Origin: Ruminococcus sp. zg-924
Lineage (GTDB): Bacteria > Bacillota > Clostridia > Oscillospirales > Acutalibacteraceae
NCBI RefSeq assembly: GCF_024433635.1
Contig: NZ_WNJZ01000002.1
Location: 1-64,000 of the forward strand
Reading direction: 5' to 3'
DNA length: 64,000 nt
The translations under genes were made by a program, and so were the position numbers. This document shows positions 51,235 through 59,475 of the stretch, piece by piece. The stretch's first letter is position 1, and the number at the start of each line of letters is the position of its first letter. Under the pieces are notes generated by a model. The model saw nothing but the letters and a program-made list of their open reading frames with translations, searched no databases and was not told where the DNA came from.

Positions 51235-51969
51235 ATGGTAATAAGCTTTAAAAAGCTACTTTGTGTGTTTCTGCTGCTTGTGTGTGCAGTAGCGTTTTTT
51301 ATCTCGACCTTTTCGGCGTTTAATACTTTGTCAGAAATGGCTGATACCCAGGCTGATGGCATTGTTACCGTTGTAATAGATAGTGGTCACGGCGGTGAAG
51401 ACGGGGGAGCTGTTGCACCTGACGGAACGCTTGAGAAGGACATTAATCTGTCAATAGCCTTAAAGCTCAAAAAACTTTTTGAAAAAAATGGAATTAAGGT
51501 TGTTACAACAAGAGACGAGGACATATCAATTTGTGATGAGGGACTTGACACTTTAAAACAGCGTAAAAAATCCGACATGAAAAATCGACTTGAAATTTTT
51601 AACTCCTCACCTGATAATGTCATAATAAGTATTCATCAAAATAAATTTACGCAGAGTAAATACAGCGGCACGCAGATATTTTATTCTAAAAACAATCTCT
51701 TGAGCTTCGACCTTGCACAGTGCATTAAAAGTGCTGTTGTGTCTGAGCTTCAGCCTGATAATACGAGGGAGTGTAAAAGTGCCGACAAAAATATATATCT
51801 ATTATATAACGCAACAAATCCTGCTGTTATTGTTGAGTGTGGCTTCTTGTCGAACAGTAACGAGCTTGAACTGCTTAAAAATGATGAATACCAAAGCAAG
51901 CTTGCAAAAGCAATTTTTGACGGCTTTATGAAATATTATAACCAACAAAACAATAAAGTAGATAATTAA
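51235..51969 (+). CDS. cwlD: N-acetylmuramoyl-L-alanine amidase, CwlD-like
   Basis: This Zn amidase (Amidase_3) removes peptide from peptidoglycan. The 244 residues have an N-terminal membrane anchor (LLCVFLLLVCAVAFFISTF) and the catalytic domain with Zn ligands in VVIDSGHGGEDGGA (His), EKDINLSIALKLKK (Glu) and IISIHQNKF (His), plus the catalytic Glu in AVIVECGFLSNSNE. Topology and size fit CwlD, the sporulation enzyme preparing muramic delta-lactam in spore cortex. No gerD neighbour is seen, so a vegetative role is not excluded. Confidence 0.85.
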   Translation: MVISFKKLLCVFLLLVCAVAFFISTFSAFNTLSEMADTQADGIVTVVIDSGHGGEDGGAVAPDGTLEKDINLSIALKLKKLFEKNGIKVVTTRDEDISICDEGLDTLKQRKKSDMKNRLEIFNSSPDNVIISIHQNKFTQSKYSGTQIFYSKNNLLSFDLAQCIKSAVVSELQPDNTRECKSADKNIYLLYNATNPAVIVECGFLSNSNELELLKNDEYQSKLAKAIFDGFMKYYNQQNNKVDN

Positions 51970-51973
51970 TCTA

Positions 51974-52100
51974 ATTCGAGTAGGAGGCTACCCATTAATT
52001 GAGTAGCCGACCTCTCACCCCCTATTTACTGCCCATTCCGGGCAAATCATACAGAGCTAAGACTAACATTCAGCCTTAGCTCTGTTTCCGTATGATCCGC
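51974..52100 (-). other. Structured intergenic element, group II intron domain VI-like hairpin
   Basis: The gap between the amidase and the antiporter has several hairpins and no gene. On the minus strand (52017 down to 51974), GAGAGGTCGGCTAC pairs with GTAGCCTCCTACTC leaving an unpaired A in CCTAC. This is the shape of a group II intron domain VI with its branch-point A, and the flanking GTGAGAGGTCGG...CTCCTACTCGA matches my memory of Firmicute intron 3' ends. A second hairpin has perfect 10-bp arms CAGAGCTAAG (52052-52061) and CTTAGCTCTG (52075-52084). No domain V or reverse transcriptase is present, so at most it is a remnant. Confidence 0.3.
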
Positions 52101-52158
52101 TAAAAAATAAGGACCCCGATGTTACTCTGTCTGTTAAAGACAGGCAAATCGGAGGCCC
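52101..52158 (-). terminator. Terminator of the antiporter gene
   Basis: A two-part stem: CCCCGAT (52114-52120) with ATCGGAGG (one bulge), and CTGTCT (52127-52132) with AGACAG (52138-52143). On the minus strand TTATTTTTT follows. Confidence 0.75.
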
Positions 52159-52164
52159 TGAAAT

Positions 52165-53103
52165 TTATACGCACAAAAGATAAACAAAATATCCTGCGTA
52201 GGCGGCAAGCATAATAATTCCGCCCCAGCGTTTGAGTTTCTTACTTTTGTTAAGAACACAAACAAGAAGAAGTGCTGACGTTGCAACACAAACTATGCTG
52301 TCAATCAAGAAGTTTGATTGATACGCAACAGGTGTAATCAATGATGATATTCCTATAACAAACAGGATGTTGAAAATATTACTTCCTACAATGTTGCCTA
52401 CTGCAATATCGGCTTTCTTCTTAATCCCGGCTGTAACGCTTGTGACAAGCTCAGGCAGTGAGGTGCCGAACGCTACAATTGTGAGTCCTATTAGACGCTC
52501 GCTCATTCCAAAAATCTTTGCAAGTGAGGTTGCCGCATCAACAGTAATGTTGCTTCCGAAAATAATAAGTGCTACGCCAATTAATGCAAAGATTATCAAT
52601 TTTAATGTACTTTCCTTAGGCTTTTCCTGCTCAGACTCATGCTTTCCCTTTTTTGCCATAAAGAAAAGGTATGCAAGATATGCAATAAATAGCGCCAGCA
52701 AAATAATTCCATCAATTCGACCTATAAAGTTATCGGTAAGACCTAAAATCCCGAAAAGAATACTTATCAGTATTACAAAAGGAATTTCATATTTTATTGT
52801 AGACTTCTGGACGGCTATTGGGGTTATAACTGCGGTGATACCCAGAATTAAAAGCACATTTAGTATGTTACTTCCGAGAACATTGCCAACGGCAATATCG
52901 GCACTGCCCTTAACGGCTGCCGATATACTGATTGCCGCTTCTGGTGCGCTTGTTCCCATAGCAACGATAGTAAGTCCAATTACAATCTGTGGGATTCCGA
53001 GCTTATCTGCAATTCCCGATGCACCGTCAACGAACCAGTCTGCACCCTTAATCAGCATAGCAAAGCCGACTATGAGCAGAAAAATTTGAAAGACTATTTC
53101 CAT
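52165..53103 (-). CDS. Calcium/sodium antiporter (CaCA family, YrbG-like)
   Basis: The 312-residue protein has ten or so membrane helices and the two inverted alpha repeats of the family: GLTIVAMGTSAPEAAIS with AVGNVLGSNILNVLLILG, and GLTIVAFGTSLPELVTSV with AVGNIVGSNIFNILFVIG. The acidic Glu residues in both repeats are the ion-binding ones. It exchanges cytosolic Ca2+ for outside Na+ or H+. It stands alone with its own terminator. Confidence 0.92.
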   Translation of the reverse strand: MEIVFQIFLLIVGFAMLIKGADWFVDGASGIADKLGIPQIVIGLTIVAMGTSAPEAAISISAAVKGSADIAVGNVLGSNILNVLLILGITAVITPIAVQKSTIKYEIPFVILISILFGILGLTDNFIGRIDGIILLALFIAYLAYLFFMAKKGKHESEQEKPKESTLKLIIFALIGVALIIFGSNITVDAATSLAKIFGMSERLIGLTIVAFGTSLPELVTSVTAGIKKKADIAVGNIVGSNIFNILFVIGISSLITPVAYQSNFLIDSIVCVATSALLLVCVLNKSKKLKRWGGIIMLAAYAGYFVYLLCV

Positions 53104-53573
53104 ACTTATAATTCACTCCTGTTTTTTAGTTCCAAATTATTCATATAATAACATAAACTAAATTTATTGTCTATTTAAACGTCAAAGTTAATTAAAATAG
53201 TGTATTAAAGGTACAAATATCACACGCCATTCTTCGCACCCTACCTTGATTTTCTTAATAAATTCAAAGGCGGATAAATACATTTGGTTTTCACTAATCT
53301 GACACGGAATTTGTAAAAAAATGGAACAGCTTGTTGCCAAACAGTTCCATTACATACTATAACCTCGTAAAATCGGAGGGATGACATATAATCATCGCTG
53401 ACAATATAATGTTGCGCACAAAAATAGAGAGGTTAATAGAGCATAATCCACTTTTGGCAACATTATAAAACAGTAAGCGACAGTTATCCATACTGCTGTA
53501 AATTCAAGCAATCAAAAGTAAATTATTTTCTCATTCTTTCAACTTTCTCAGTATAACAAATAGTGGCAGAGTT
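53104..53573. other. 470-base intergenic region with hairpins
   Basis: I see no convincing gene. A hairpin ATGGAAC (53321-53327) with GTTCCAT (53344-53350) has a T-run on the minus strand, like a terminator for a transcript coming from the PPOX gene. An 11-bp perfect inverted repeat, TATAATGTTGC (53405-53415) and GCAACATTATA (53457-53467), encloses 41 bases. A 30-codon minus-strand frame (53196-53288 area) lacks an RBS. Confidence 0.45.
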
Positions 53574-54074
53574 TTACTTTGTATCCTGCCTTGCTTTTGC
53601 AAGTCCAAGCGCCTCTTTGCCGGAGATATGCTCTATTGTCATCTCAAGCATACATAACGGATCCCAATCTTTTTTTATTGCTGCATCACGTGTTTGAAAA
53701 TCGTGCTGCGGAGCATATTTTATAGCAAGCTTTTCAATAGCTTCACGCTTTTGCTTATCGTCATCTATAATACGAATTGTTCCAAATACGATTACGCTGC
53801 GGTAAAGGGTTGCGTATTCTTCAGGTACGAATATATCCTGTGCAATAACGCAGAAAGACGCTTTATTGTTTCGGTTGATAGAGTCGAGCTTGTATCCGCT
53901 TTTTGCACAGTGGAAGAATAGCTTTCCGTCGCTGTAAACATAGCTCAGCGGAACAGCATATGGATAGTCATCGTCACCGGCAAGCGCTAACACGCCGGAG
54001 GTAGCTTTATTCAATATATGTATATTTTCGTCATAAGAAAGCTCCTGCTTTTTTCTTCTCATTTCACGAAACAT
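53574..54074 (-). CDS. Pyridoxamine 5'-phosphate oxidase-family flavoprotein (NimA-like)
   Basis: The 166-residue split-barrel protein has VLALAGDDDYPYAVPLSYVY, KLFFHCAKSGYKLDSINRNN and KASFCVIAQDIFVPEEYATL followed by SVIVFGTIRIIDD, matching the NimA-like PPOX group. Members bind FMN or heme and include nitroimidazole reductases; the natural substrate is often unknown. The length is typical. It is an isolated gene. Confidence 0.88.
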   Translation of the reverse strand: MFREMRRKKQELSYDENIHILNKATSGVLALAGDDDYPYAVPLSYVYSDGKLFFHCAKSGYKLDSINRNNKASFCVIAQDIFVPEEYATLYRSVIVFGTIRIIDDDKQKREAIEKLAIKYAPQHDFQTRDAAIKKDWDPLCMLEMTIEHISGKEALGLAKARQDTK

Positions 54075-54258
54075 AAAATCTCCTCTTTCATTTTGCTTCT
54101 TTGATTTTATATTATATCATAAACCGATTATCCGTCAATAATTTATTAGCTTAATCGCAACGAGTATTAAATTTTTGAAAATTTTGTATTAACTTTCAAA
54201 ATTCAACTTTATTTTTGAATATAATTCGATATAATTAGATTCAAAGAGGTGTAACACA

Positions 54259-54666
54259 ATGAACTTTATGTATCGAATCGCTCAGTTTTTTCAAGGACGC
54301 TACGGAATTGATAAATTCTGCTACTTTTTACTTATTCTTTACTGTTTGCTGTGTATGGTAAATATTTTTACAAGGTCAGTAATTGTAACAATCATTGCCT
54401 TGCTTATTGCGGCTTTTGCAGTTTACAGAACGCTCTCACGTAACATAGTGCAAAGACAAAAGGAAGCTCGTGTTTTTGACAAAATATTTAATCACATTAA
54501 ATATTTCTTCACTTCAATCAGAACAAGAATAATGCAGAGTAAAACGTATTGCTTTCACACCTGTCCTCACTGCAAGGCAAGACTTCGCCTTCCGAGAAAA
54601 AAGGGCAAGCATACTGTTTCGTGTCCGAGATGTAAGCAGGATTTCAAAATGAGAGTATGGTTTTAA
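54259..54666 (+). CDS. Membrane protein with C-terminal zinc ribbon
   Basis: The 135 residues comprise a short N-terminus, two membrane helices (~19-36 and ~40-57), a basic helical linker (~58-95) and a C-terminal zinc ribbon with Cys102/Cys105 (CPHC) and Cys122/Cys125 (CPRC) around RLRLPRKKGKHTVSC. This architecture recurs in Clostridia hypothetical proteins. The ribbon probably faces the cytoplasm. No function is known to me. An AGAGGTG lies before the ATG, and AT-rich -10-like sequences (TATAAT at 54227-54232 and 54231-54240 area) precede. Confidence 0.75.
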   Translation: MNFMYRIAQFFQGRYGIDKFCYFLLILYCLLCMVNIFTRSVIVTIIALLIAAFAVYRTLSRNIVQRQKEARVFDKIFNHIKYFFTSIRTRIMQSKTYCFHTCPHCKARLRLPRKKGKHTVSCPRCKQDFKMRVWF

Positions 54667-54815
54667 TATAAAATTATTGCCGTAGTAACAGGGGAGAGCA
54701 TTAATTGTTTGATGTGATTAATTTTCTGTTTCTGCGGCTTTATTTGTTATAAACCTTATTACAATAGGCTTTAATTTCTTATTGAAATATTTGCCCACTT
54801 TTTTCCTTTTAGGTA

Positions 54816-54845
54816 TTGACTTTTCCATGATCACTGTGATATAAT
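54816..54845 (+). promoter_or_regulatory. Promoter of the tRNA-Gly-tRNA-Arg unit
   Basis: TTGACT (54816-54821) and TATAAT (54840-54845), 18 bp apart; TGA before the -10 gives an extended -10 element. Confidence 0.8.
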
Positions 54846-54874
54846 ATCTATCGTTGCTTAGGTAATATATAACT

Positions 54875-54948
54875 GCGGATGTAGTTTAGTGGTAGAACTT
54901 CAGCCTTCCAAGCTGATCGTGTGGGTTCGATTCCCATCATCCGCTCCA
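54875..54948 (+). tRNA. tRNA-Gly (anticodon TCC)
   Basis: A 74-nt cloverleaf with the acceptor stem GCGGATG/CATCCGC, D-loop AGTTTAGTGGTAGAAC, anticodon arm CAGCC-TTCCAAG-type loop with anticodon TCC, T-arm GTGGGTTCGATTCCCAT, discriminator T and encoded CCA. Confidence 0.95.
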
Positions 54949-54951
54949 TAT

Positions 54952-55028
54952 GCGCCAATAGCTCAGCTGGATAGAGCAACTGCCTTCTAAGCAGTAGGTC
55001 AGGGGTTCGAGTCCCTTTTGGCGCGCCA
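54952..55028 (+). tRNA. tRNA-Arg (anticodon TCT)
   Basis: A 77-nt cloverleaf: the acceptor GCGCCAA pairs with TTGGCGC, the D-arm AGCTCAGCTGGATAGAGCA is standard, the anticodon loop CTTCTAA gives TCT, and the T-arm is AGGGGTTCGAGTCCCTT. It has discriminator G and encoded CCA. It starts 3 bases after tRNA-Gly and shares its promoter. Confidence 0.96.
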
Positions 55029-55031
55029 AAT

Positions 55032-55077
55032 AAAACACCCGAAAAATGGCTTTGATATCGCCTTTTGGGTGTTTTTT
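55032..55077 (+). terminator. Terminator of the tRNA unit
   Basis: AAAACACCC with GGGTGTTTT, and AAAATGGC with GCCTTTT, form a long imperfect stem ending in TTTTTTATTTTG. Confidence 0.8.
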
Positions 55078-55149
55078 ATTTTGTTTTAATTTGCATTTGT
55101 CGTTAATAAAATGTGATTAATAACAAACTTATAAATAAGGAGTGATACT

Positions 55150-55323
55150 ATGGGCCCATATTATTACAGGGTAAACAGAATTGACGGCGATTATGCTTAT
55201 CTAATAAGGACAGATATATTAGATAATGAAGAAATGATAATAGCCAGAGCGTTGTTGCCGGAAGATATTGATATAAGCACAAATCTGAAATGGGAGAATC
55301 TTGTTTATACCATAATTGATTAA
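55150..55323 (+). CDS. Small DUF3006-like protein
   Basis: 57 codons from ATG 55150 (AAGGAG upstream) to TAA 55321-55323. The product begins MGPYYYRVNRIDGDYAYLIR and continues with EEMIIARALLPEDIDI and NLKWENLVYTIID. The 'xVxRIxGDxAxL...LLPE' pattern resembles DUF3006 proteins, small beta-barrel proteins of unknown function in Firmicutes. It lies directly after the tRNA terminator in its own right. The family match is tentative but the coding quality looks real. Confidence 0.65.
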   Translation: MGPYYYRVNRIDGDYAYLIRTDILDNEEMIIARALLPEDIDISTNLKWENLVYTIID

Positions 55324-55429
55324 GCAATTGCAAATTTTTATGATATTATCAATATTATACATAAAATATTGAAAAGTAAACTGAAGTAAGGTACAATTAG
55401 TGTGTATGAATAAAAGAGTGATTTATGTT

Positions 55430-55619
55430 ATTTCTTAAATTAATAAGGCTAAAAGAATAACAGAATTACAATCGCTGTGATGCTTTCAGCCAGTTCGCAA
55501 GTTATCAATATTTTGTGATTGTTCGTTGTTGTTCTTGTTTTAGGCTTGCTTGGAAATATAGTTGGTATGCCCAGAGCAGATACTGAGAATAACAAAATAA
55601 TACAGAATGAGGATTTATA
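55430..55619 (+). pseudogene. Degenerate short membrane ORF before upp
   Basis: Pieces of one hydrophobic protein can be read only by changing frame and passing a stop: MLFLKLIRLKE, then NNRITIAVMLSASSQVINIL, then TGA, then LFVVVLVLGLLGNIVGMPRA. The last piece ends with TAA two bases before the upp ATG. It probably once encoded a small membrane protein co-transcribed with upp. The evidence is weak because the pieces are short. Confidence 0.35.
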
Positions 55620-56249
55620 ATGGGAAAAGTAGTAGTTGCAGACCATCCACTTATTAAACATAAGATTTCTCTGTTGAGAGATGAAAAAACCGGAACAAAA
55701 GATTTTAGAGTTCTTGTTGAAGAAATTGCAATGCTTATGGGATATGAAGCATTAAGAGATTTGCCGACAGAGCTTGTAGAAGTAAAAACGCCAATTGCTA
55801 CGGCAAAGGTTCCGAAACTTGCAGGAAGAAAACTCGCAATTGTTCCTATCCTAAGAGCGGGATTGGGAATGGTAAATGGAATACTTGCGCTTGTACCTTC
55901 TGCTAAGGTGGGTCATATAGGTATGTACCGTGACGAGGACACTCATGAACCGCATGAATATTACTGTAAGCTTCCGGAAAATATTGACGAGCGTTTAGTT
56001 ATTCTGCCCGATCCAATGCTTGCCACAGGTGGTTCAGCTATACAAGCAGTTGACTTCATTAAGGCAAAAGGCTGCAAGAACATAAAATTTATGTGTGTAA
56101 TTGCGGCTCCTGAGGGTCTTGAAGCATTAACGAAGGCTCACCCCGACATTGATATATACGTTGGATATCTTGACGATCATCTTAATGAAAACGCATATAT
56201 CGTTCCGGGCTTGGGTGATGCAGGAGATAGAATTTTCGGAACAAAATAA
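55620..56249 (+). CDS. upp: Uracil phosphoribosyltransferase
   Basis: Upp makes UMP from uracil and PRPP. The 209 residues begin [19 protein letters not shown] and have [31 protein letters not shown], the PRPP loop [18 protein letters not shown] and [17 protein letters not shown] at the end, all diagnostic. The start follows GAGGAT and directly follows the stop of the preceding decayed frame. It complements uridine phosphorylase at 50411-51178 in uracil salvage. Confidence 0.97.
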   Translation: MGKVVVADHPLIKHKISLLRDEKTGTKDFRVLVEEIAMLMGYEALRDLPTELVEVKTPIATAKVPKLAGRKLAIVPILRAGLGMVNGILALVPSAKVGHIGMYRDEDTHEPHEYYCKLPENIDERLVILPDPMLATGGSAIQAVDFIKAKGCKNIKFMCVIAAPEGLEALTKAHPDIDIYVGYLDDHLNENAYIVPGLGDAGDRIFGTK

Positions 56250-56371
56250 TATGAAAGCAAGTAGGCTGTCGCAATTAGCTGATGATTGTGACAGTACTGT
56301 TTCCTTGTTATGTTTCATTTGTGTAATGAAATGGGTTCTTGTATAAAATCTAAAGGAAAGAGAAATTAAAA

Positions 56372-57490
56372 ATGACTGAAATTTGCTATGATATGCTCTA
56401 TCTTTCGCTTTGCGCTTTGAATAATATTACGCCGAGCAGAGAGTATGTTGAAAAAATAAATCTTGATTCGCTCTTTACATTGTGTCAGTCAAACAGCCTT
56501 TCAGCGCTTGTATGTTATGCTCTTGAAAAAGTTGGAATATCTGAACAAAAATGGCTTCAAGCAAAGGGGAAGGCTATAAGAAAAAATCTCCTTCTTGATG
56601 CAGAACGAAGTAAGATAACATCGTTTATGAATGAAAACGGAATAAAGCATATGCCGCTTAAGGGTGTATACCTAAAGGAGCTTTACCCAAAGATTGGTAT
56701 GCGCCAGATGGCAGACAATGATATTTGGTATGACAAAACATTTGCTAATGAAATAAAAGATTTTATGATAAAGCTTGGGTATACTGTGGTATCCTTTGGA
56801 CGAGGGAACCATGATTGCTATAATAAAGCACCGGTATATAACTTTGAATTTCATAGAACACTTTTCAGCAAAATCAAAGAGCCTTTTTACAGCTATTATG
56901 TGTGTTTAGACAAACTGTTGATAAAGGATGACGCTTCAGAAAACGGATATCATCTTGGTATTGATGATTTTTATACATATATGATAGCACATCAATACAA
57001 GCACCATTCCGCTGCCGGAACGGGTCTTCGTTCCATTCTTGATTGCTGTGTTTATCTGAAAAAATTTGGAGAAGAACTAAATTTTAAATATATTGATTCT
57101 CAAACTGAGAAGCTCAAAATTTCTGATTTTGAATTAGCTCAACGTCAGCTTTGCAAAAAACTGAATGATATGCAGCTTGATATCCTTACTGAATCAGAAG
57201 AGTCCTTCATTAAATGTTCAATTTTATCTGGAACCTACGGAAAATATGAAAAACTAATAAATAATAGAGTAAAGGAGTTCGGTGATAACGGCGAAGTTAG
57301 CACTAAAGTTAAAGTAAAGTATGTTATATCACGAATGTTTCCGCCAATGGAATTTTACAAGGAATTCTATCCCTTTTTTTACAGGCACAAGTTTCTGATT
57401 CCCATATGCTTTCTTGTAAGAGCCTACAACGGTATATTTAATAAACATAAAATGCTAAAGAATGAAATTAATGTGGTGAAAAAACTATGA
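56372..57490 (+). CDS. Nucleotidyltransferase family protein (NTP_transf_5 type)
   Basis: The 372-residue protein matches the uncharacterised nucleotidyltransferase family often found in capsule or RiPP-like loci: an N-terminal helical part, then MPLKGVYLKELYPKIGMRQM and ADNDIWYD, where the acidic pair binds metal, and GNHDCYNKAPVYNFEFHRTL. The C-terminal half is helical (HQYKHHSAAGTGLRSILDCC). The family is related to DNA polymerase beta-like transferases; the target is unknown. AAGGAAAG precedes the ATG. Confidence 0.8.
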   Translation: MTEICYDMLYLSLCALNNITPSREYVEKINLDSLFTLCQSNSLSALVCYALEKVGISEQKWLQAKGKAIRKNLLLDAERSKITSFMNENGIKHMPLKGVYLKELYPKIGMRQMADNDIWYDKTFANEIKDFMIKLGYTVVSFGRGNHDCYNKAPVYNFEFHRTLFSKIKEPFYSYYVCLDKLLIKDDASENGYHLGIDDFYTYMIAHQYKHHSAAGTGLRSILDCCVYLKKFGEELNFKYIDSQTEKLKISDFELAQRQLCKKLNDMQLDILTESEESFIKCSILSGTYGKYEKLINNRVKEFGDNGEVSTKVKVKYVISRMFPPMEFYKEFYPFFYRHKFLIPICFLVRAYNGIFNKHKMLKNEINVVKKL

Positions 57491-57533
57491 AATCATAAAA
57501 TACATTATAAATATAATGATACCGACAGACGTT

Positions 57534-57587
57534 TGACCCGACCCCCGAAAGTTAGACCAAAAACTAACTTTTGGAGGTCGTTTTTTT
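57534..57587 (+). mobile_element. IS3-like terminal repeat forming a strong terminator
   Basis: TGACCCGACCCCCGAAAGTTAG resembles the terminal repeats of IS3/IS150-type elements in Firmicutes, from memory. GACCCCCGAAAGTTAG (57540-57555) pairs with CTAACTTTTGGAGGTC (57564-57579) with one mismatch and one G-T, and T7 follows. No transposase is nearby, so this is a solo end or a small derivative. It also serves as a terminator for the preceding gene. Confidence 0.5.
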
Positions 57588-57753
57588 CACAAGAACTTTT
57601 TTGTGCCAATATTGGTTTAGCTGTATGCGTAATTTATCCTTAAAAATCAATTTCTATGTTTTTTATAGTATTTACAGGCTTATAATTGCTATATTACTGC
57701 TTTCGTGTTAGAATTTAGACAAGAATTAAAAAAAGAGGGTAGGATGACAGATT
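57588..57753 (+). other. Gap before the S66 peptidase gene
   Basis: This AT-rich stretch has no ORF with similarity; a GGGTAGGATG sequence near 57738 is the only candidate ribosome binding site and may serve the peptidase gene. Confidence 0.3.
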
Positions 57754-58827
57754 ATGAGAAAACCGCAAAAATTATATAAAGGTGATAAAGTTGCAATAGT
57801 TTCCTTATCAAGCGGTGTTTTGGGAGAAAATTTTTGCAAGCATGAATTAGATTTAGCAATTAACAGATTAAAAGGCTTTGGGCTGATTCCCACTATAATG
57901 CCCAGTGCTTTAAAGGGAATTGAATATTTACAAAGTCATCCCGAAAAGCGAGCAGAAGATTTGAAATCCGCATTTGCTGATGATGACATAAAAGCTATAA
58001 TTTGTGCAATAGGCGGCGATGATACTTACCGACTTGTGCCGTTCCTTATGAGTGACATTAAATTTATTGAAAATGTAAGAAATCATCCAAAGATATTTAC
58101 AGGGTTTTCAGATACTACAATCAATCACCTGATGTTTCAAAAAATAGGTATGAACACATTTTACGGACCGAATATTTTATGTGACCTTGCGGAGCTTGAT
58201 AATGATATGCTTCCGTACACAAAGGAATATTTTGAGCTTTTCTTTAATTGTACCGGTGCTTTTGAAATAAAATCCTCAGATACGGTTTACTTTGAAAGAG
58301 AAAGCTACGGCAAAGAGGAAATCGGAACGCCACGAAAATATAAAAAAGAAAATCACGGTTACGAGGTTTTGAATGGAAGAGGTATTGTAACAGGGCAGTT
58401 GCTTGGCGGATGCGTTGAAAGCATATATGAAGCTTATTGCGGCAGTCGATATAAAGATGAATTTGATGTATTAAATAAATATGATATATTGCCATCGCTT
58501 GAAGATTGGAAAGGGAAAATTCTGTTTTTGGAAACAAGCGAAGAACAGCCTTCACCAGACGACCTAAAGATAATGCTCGAATTCTTTTTGAAACAAGGCA
58601 TTTTTAATCAAGTTAACGGCTTGATAGTAGGAAAACCTATTGATGAAGTTTACTATGATGAATATAAACTTGTGTATAAAGAGGTATTTGAAGGCAGAAA
58701 TCTTCCTGTTATGTATAATCTTAATTTTGGCCATTGCTCGCCAAGATGTATTCTGCCTTATGGAATTATGGCGGAGCTAAATGTTGATAATAAGACCTTG
58801 ACAATACTTGAAAATCCTTTTGATTAG
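57754..58827 (+). CDS. S66-family serine peptidase (LD-carboxypeptidase / MccF-like)
   Basis: Family S66 includes LD-carboxypeptidases that trim peptidoglycan tetrapeptides and MccF, which gives immunity to microcin C. The 357 residues show the N-terminal domain with YKGDKVAIVSLSSGVLGENF, IICAIGGDDTYRLVP, the nucleophile in IFTGFSDTTINHLMFQ, VTGQLLGGCVESIYEAYCGS, the catalytic Glu in ILFLETSEEQPSPDDL and His in NLNFGHCSPRCILPYG. It is closer to the MccF-like subgroup in length and in the SEEQPSP region. It lies in the same accessory tail as the NRPS, which makes a detox role worth testing. Confidence 0.88.
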   Translation: MRKPQKLYKGDKVAIVSLSSGVLGENFCKHELDLAINRLKGFGLIPTIMPSALKGIEYLQSHPEKRAEDLKSAFADDDIKAIICAIGGDDTYRLVPFLMSDIKFIENVRNHPKIFTGFSDTTINHLMFQKIGMNTFYGPNILCDLAELDNDMLPYTKEYFELFFNCTGAFEIKSSDTVYFERESYGKEEIGTPRKYKKENHGYEVLNGRGIVTGQLLGGCVESIYEAYCGSRYKDEFDVLNKYDILPSLEDWKGKILFLETSEEQPSPDDLKIMLEFFLKQGIFNQVNGLIVGKPIDEVYYDEYKLVYKEVFEGRNLPVMYNLNFGHCSPRCILPYGIMAELNVDNKTLTILENPFD

Positions 58828-59022
58828 AGATGATAATATGGAGATCTTGGAATACATTATGCTAAGCAGAAAAGAGCAGTAGTGTGCTAAAGATTCATCA
58901 CCGTTTGTTACAACACTTTGTGTCGGGAATGATGGGCGGTGAATCAAAAGTAATTTATGAAGGAGAACATATATGGTAAATCCACATATTTTTATAATTA
59001 AATTGTAAAGGTTGATTAGAGT
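58828..59022 (+). other. Gap with short fragments
   Basis: Two very short frames are seen. A 14-codon one begins at 58838. A 12-codon one (MVNPHIFIIKL) at about 58973 sits behind GAAGGAGA. Neither matches a family; they are likely fragments of lost genes. Confidence 0.3.
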
Positions 59023-59433
59023 ATGGTAAAAGAAATTGTCCACGATCCTTTTTTTCTTGCGCAAAAATCCGATGTGGCAACAAAGGCAGACTTGTCGGTT
59101 GCCAAAGATTTAGTTGATACCTTGATTGCAAACAAAGATGCTTGTGTAGGAATGGCAGCTAATATGATAGGTGTGAAAAAGCGGATTATCGTTTTTGATA
59201 ACGATGGTTTTTTTATGACAATGTTCAACCCTGAAATCATAAGTAAGTTTTCTGAATATGAAACCGAGGAAGGGTGTCTTTCACTTACGGGAATACGAAG
59301 CACAAAACGTTTTAAGACTATAACAGTGAGTTATAAAGACTTTTCCTTTAAGCCCTGCCAAAAGACCTTTACAGGCTGGACAGCACAAATTATACAACAC
59401 GAAATTGACCACTGCAACGGAGTATTGATTTAA
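59023..59433 (+). CDS. def: Peptide deformylase, divergent short form
   Basis: Deformylase removes the formyl group from new proteins. The 136 residues contain motif II EEGCLSL (Cys ligand) and motif III QHEIDHCNGVLI (both His ligands and the catalytic Glu). Motif I reads GMAANMIG (residues 43-50), with Met where the classical GxxAAxQ has the oxyanion Gln. I know such GMAANMIG forms from other Firmicutes, where they accompany a normal deformylase. No fmt gene neighbours it. Activity may be low or the substrate different. Confidence 0.88.
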   Translation: MVKEIVHDPFFLAQKSDVATKADLSVAKDLVDTLIANKDACVGMAANMIGVKKRIIVFDNDGFFMTMFNPEIISKFSEYETEEGCLSLTGIRSTKRFKTITVSYKDFSFKPCQKTFTGWTAQIIQHEIDHCNGVLI

Positions 59434-59475
59434 ATCTTGATTAATTTTCTGTTTGTCAATTTTACTGTTGTTTTC

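Noticed and set aside
53196-53288. A minus-strand 30-codon frame with plausible amino-acid composition
   Set aside because: Too short, no ribosome binding site, no recognisable family; could be a remnant.
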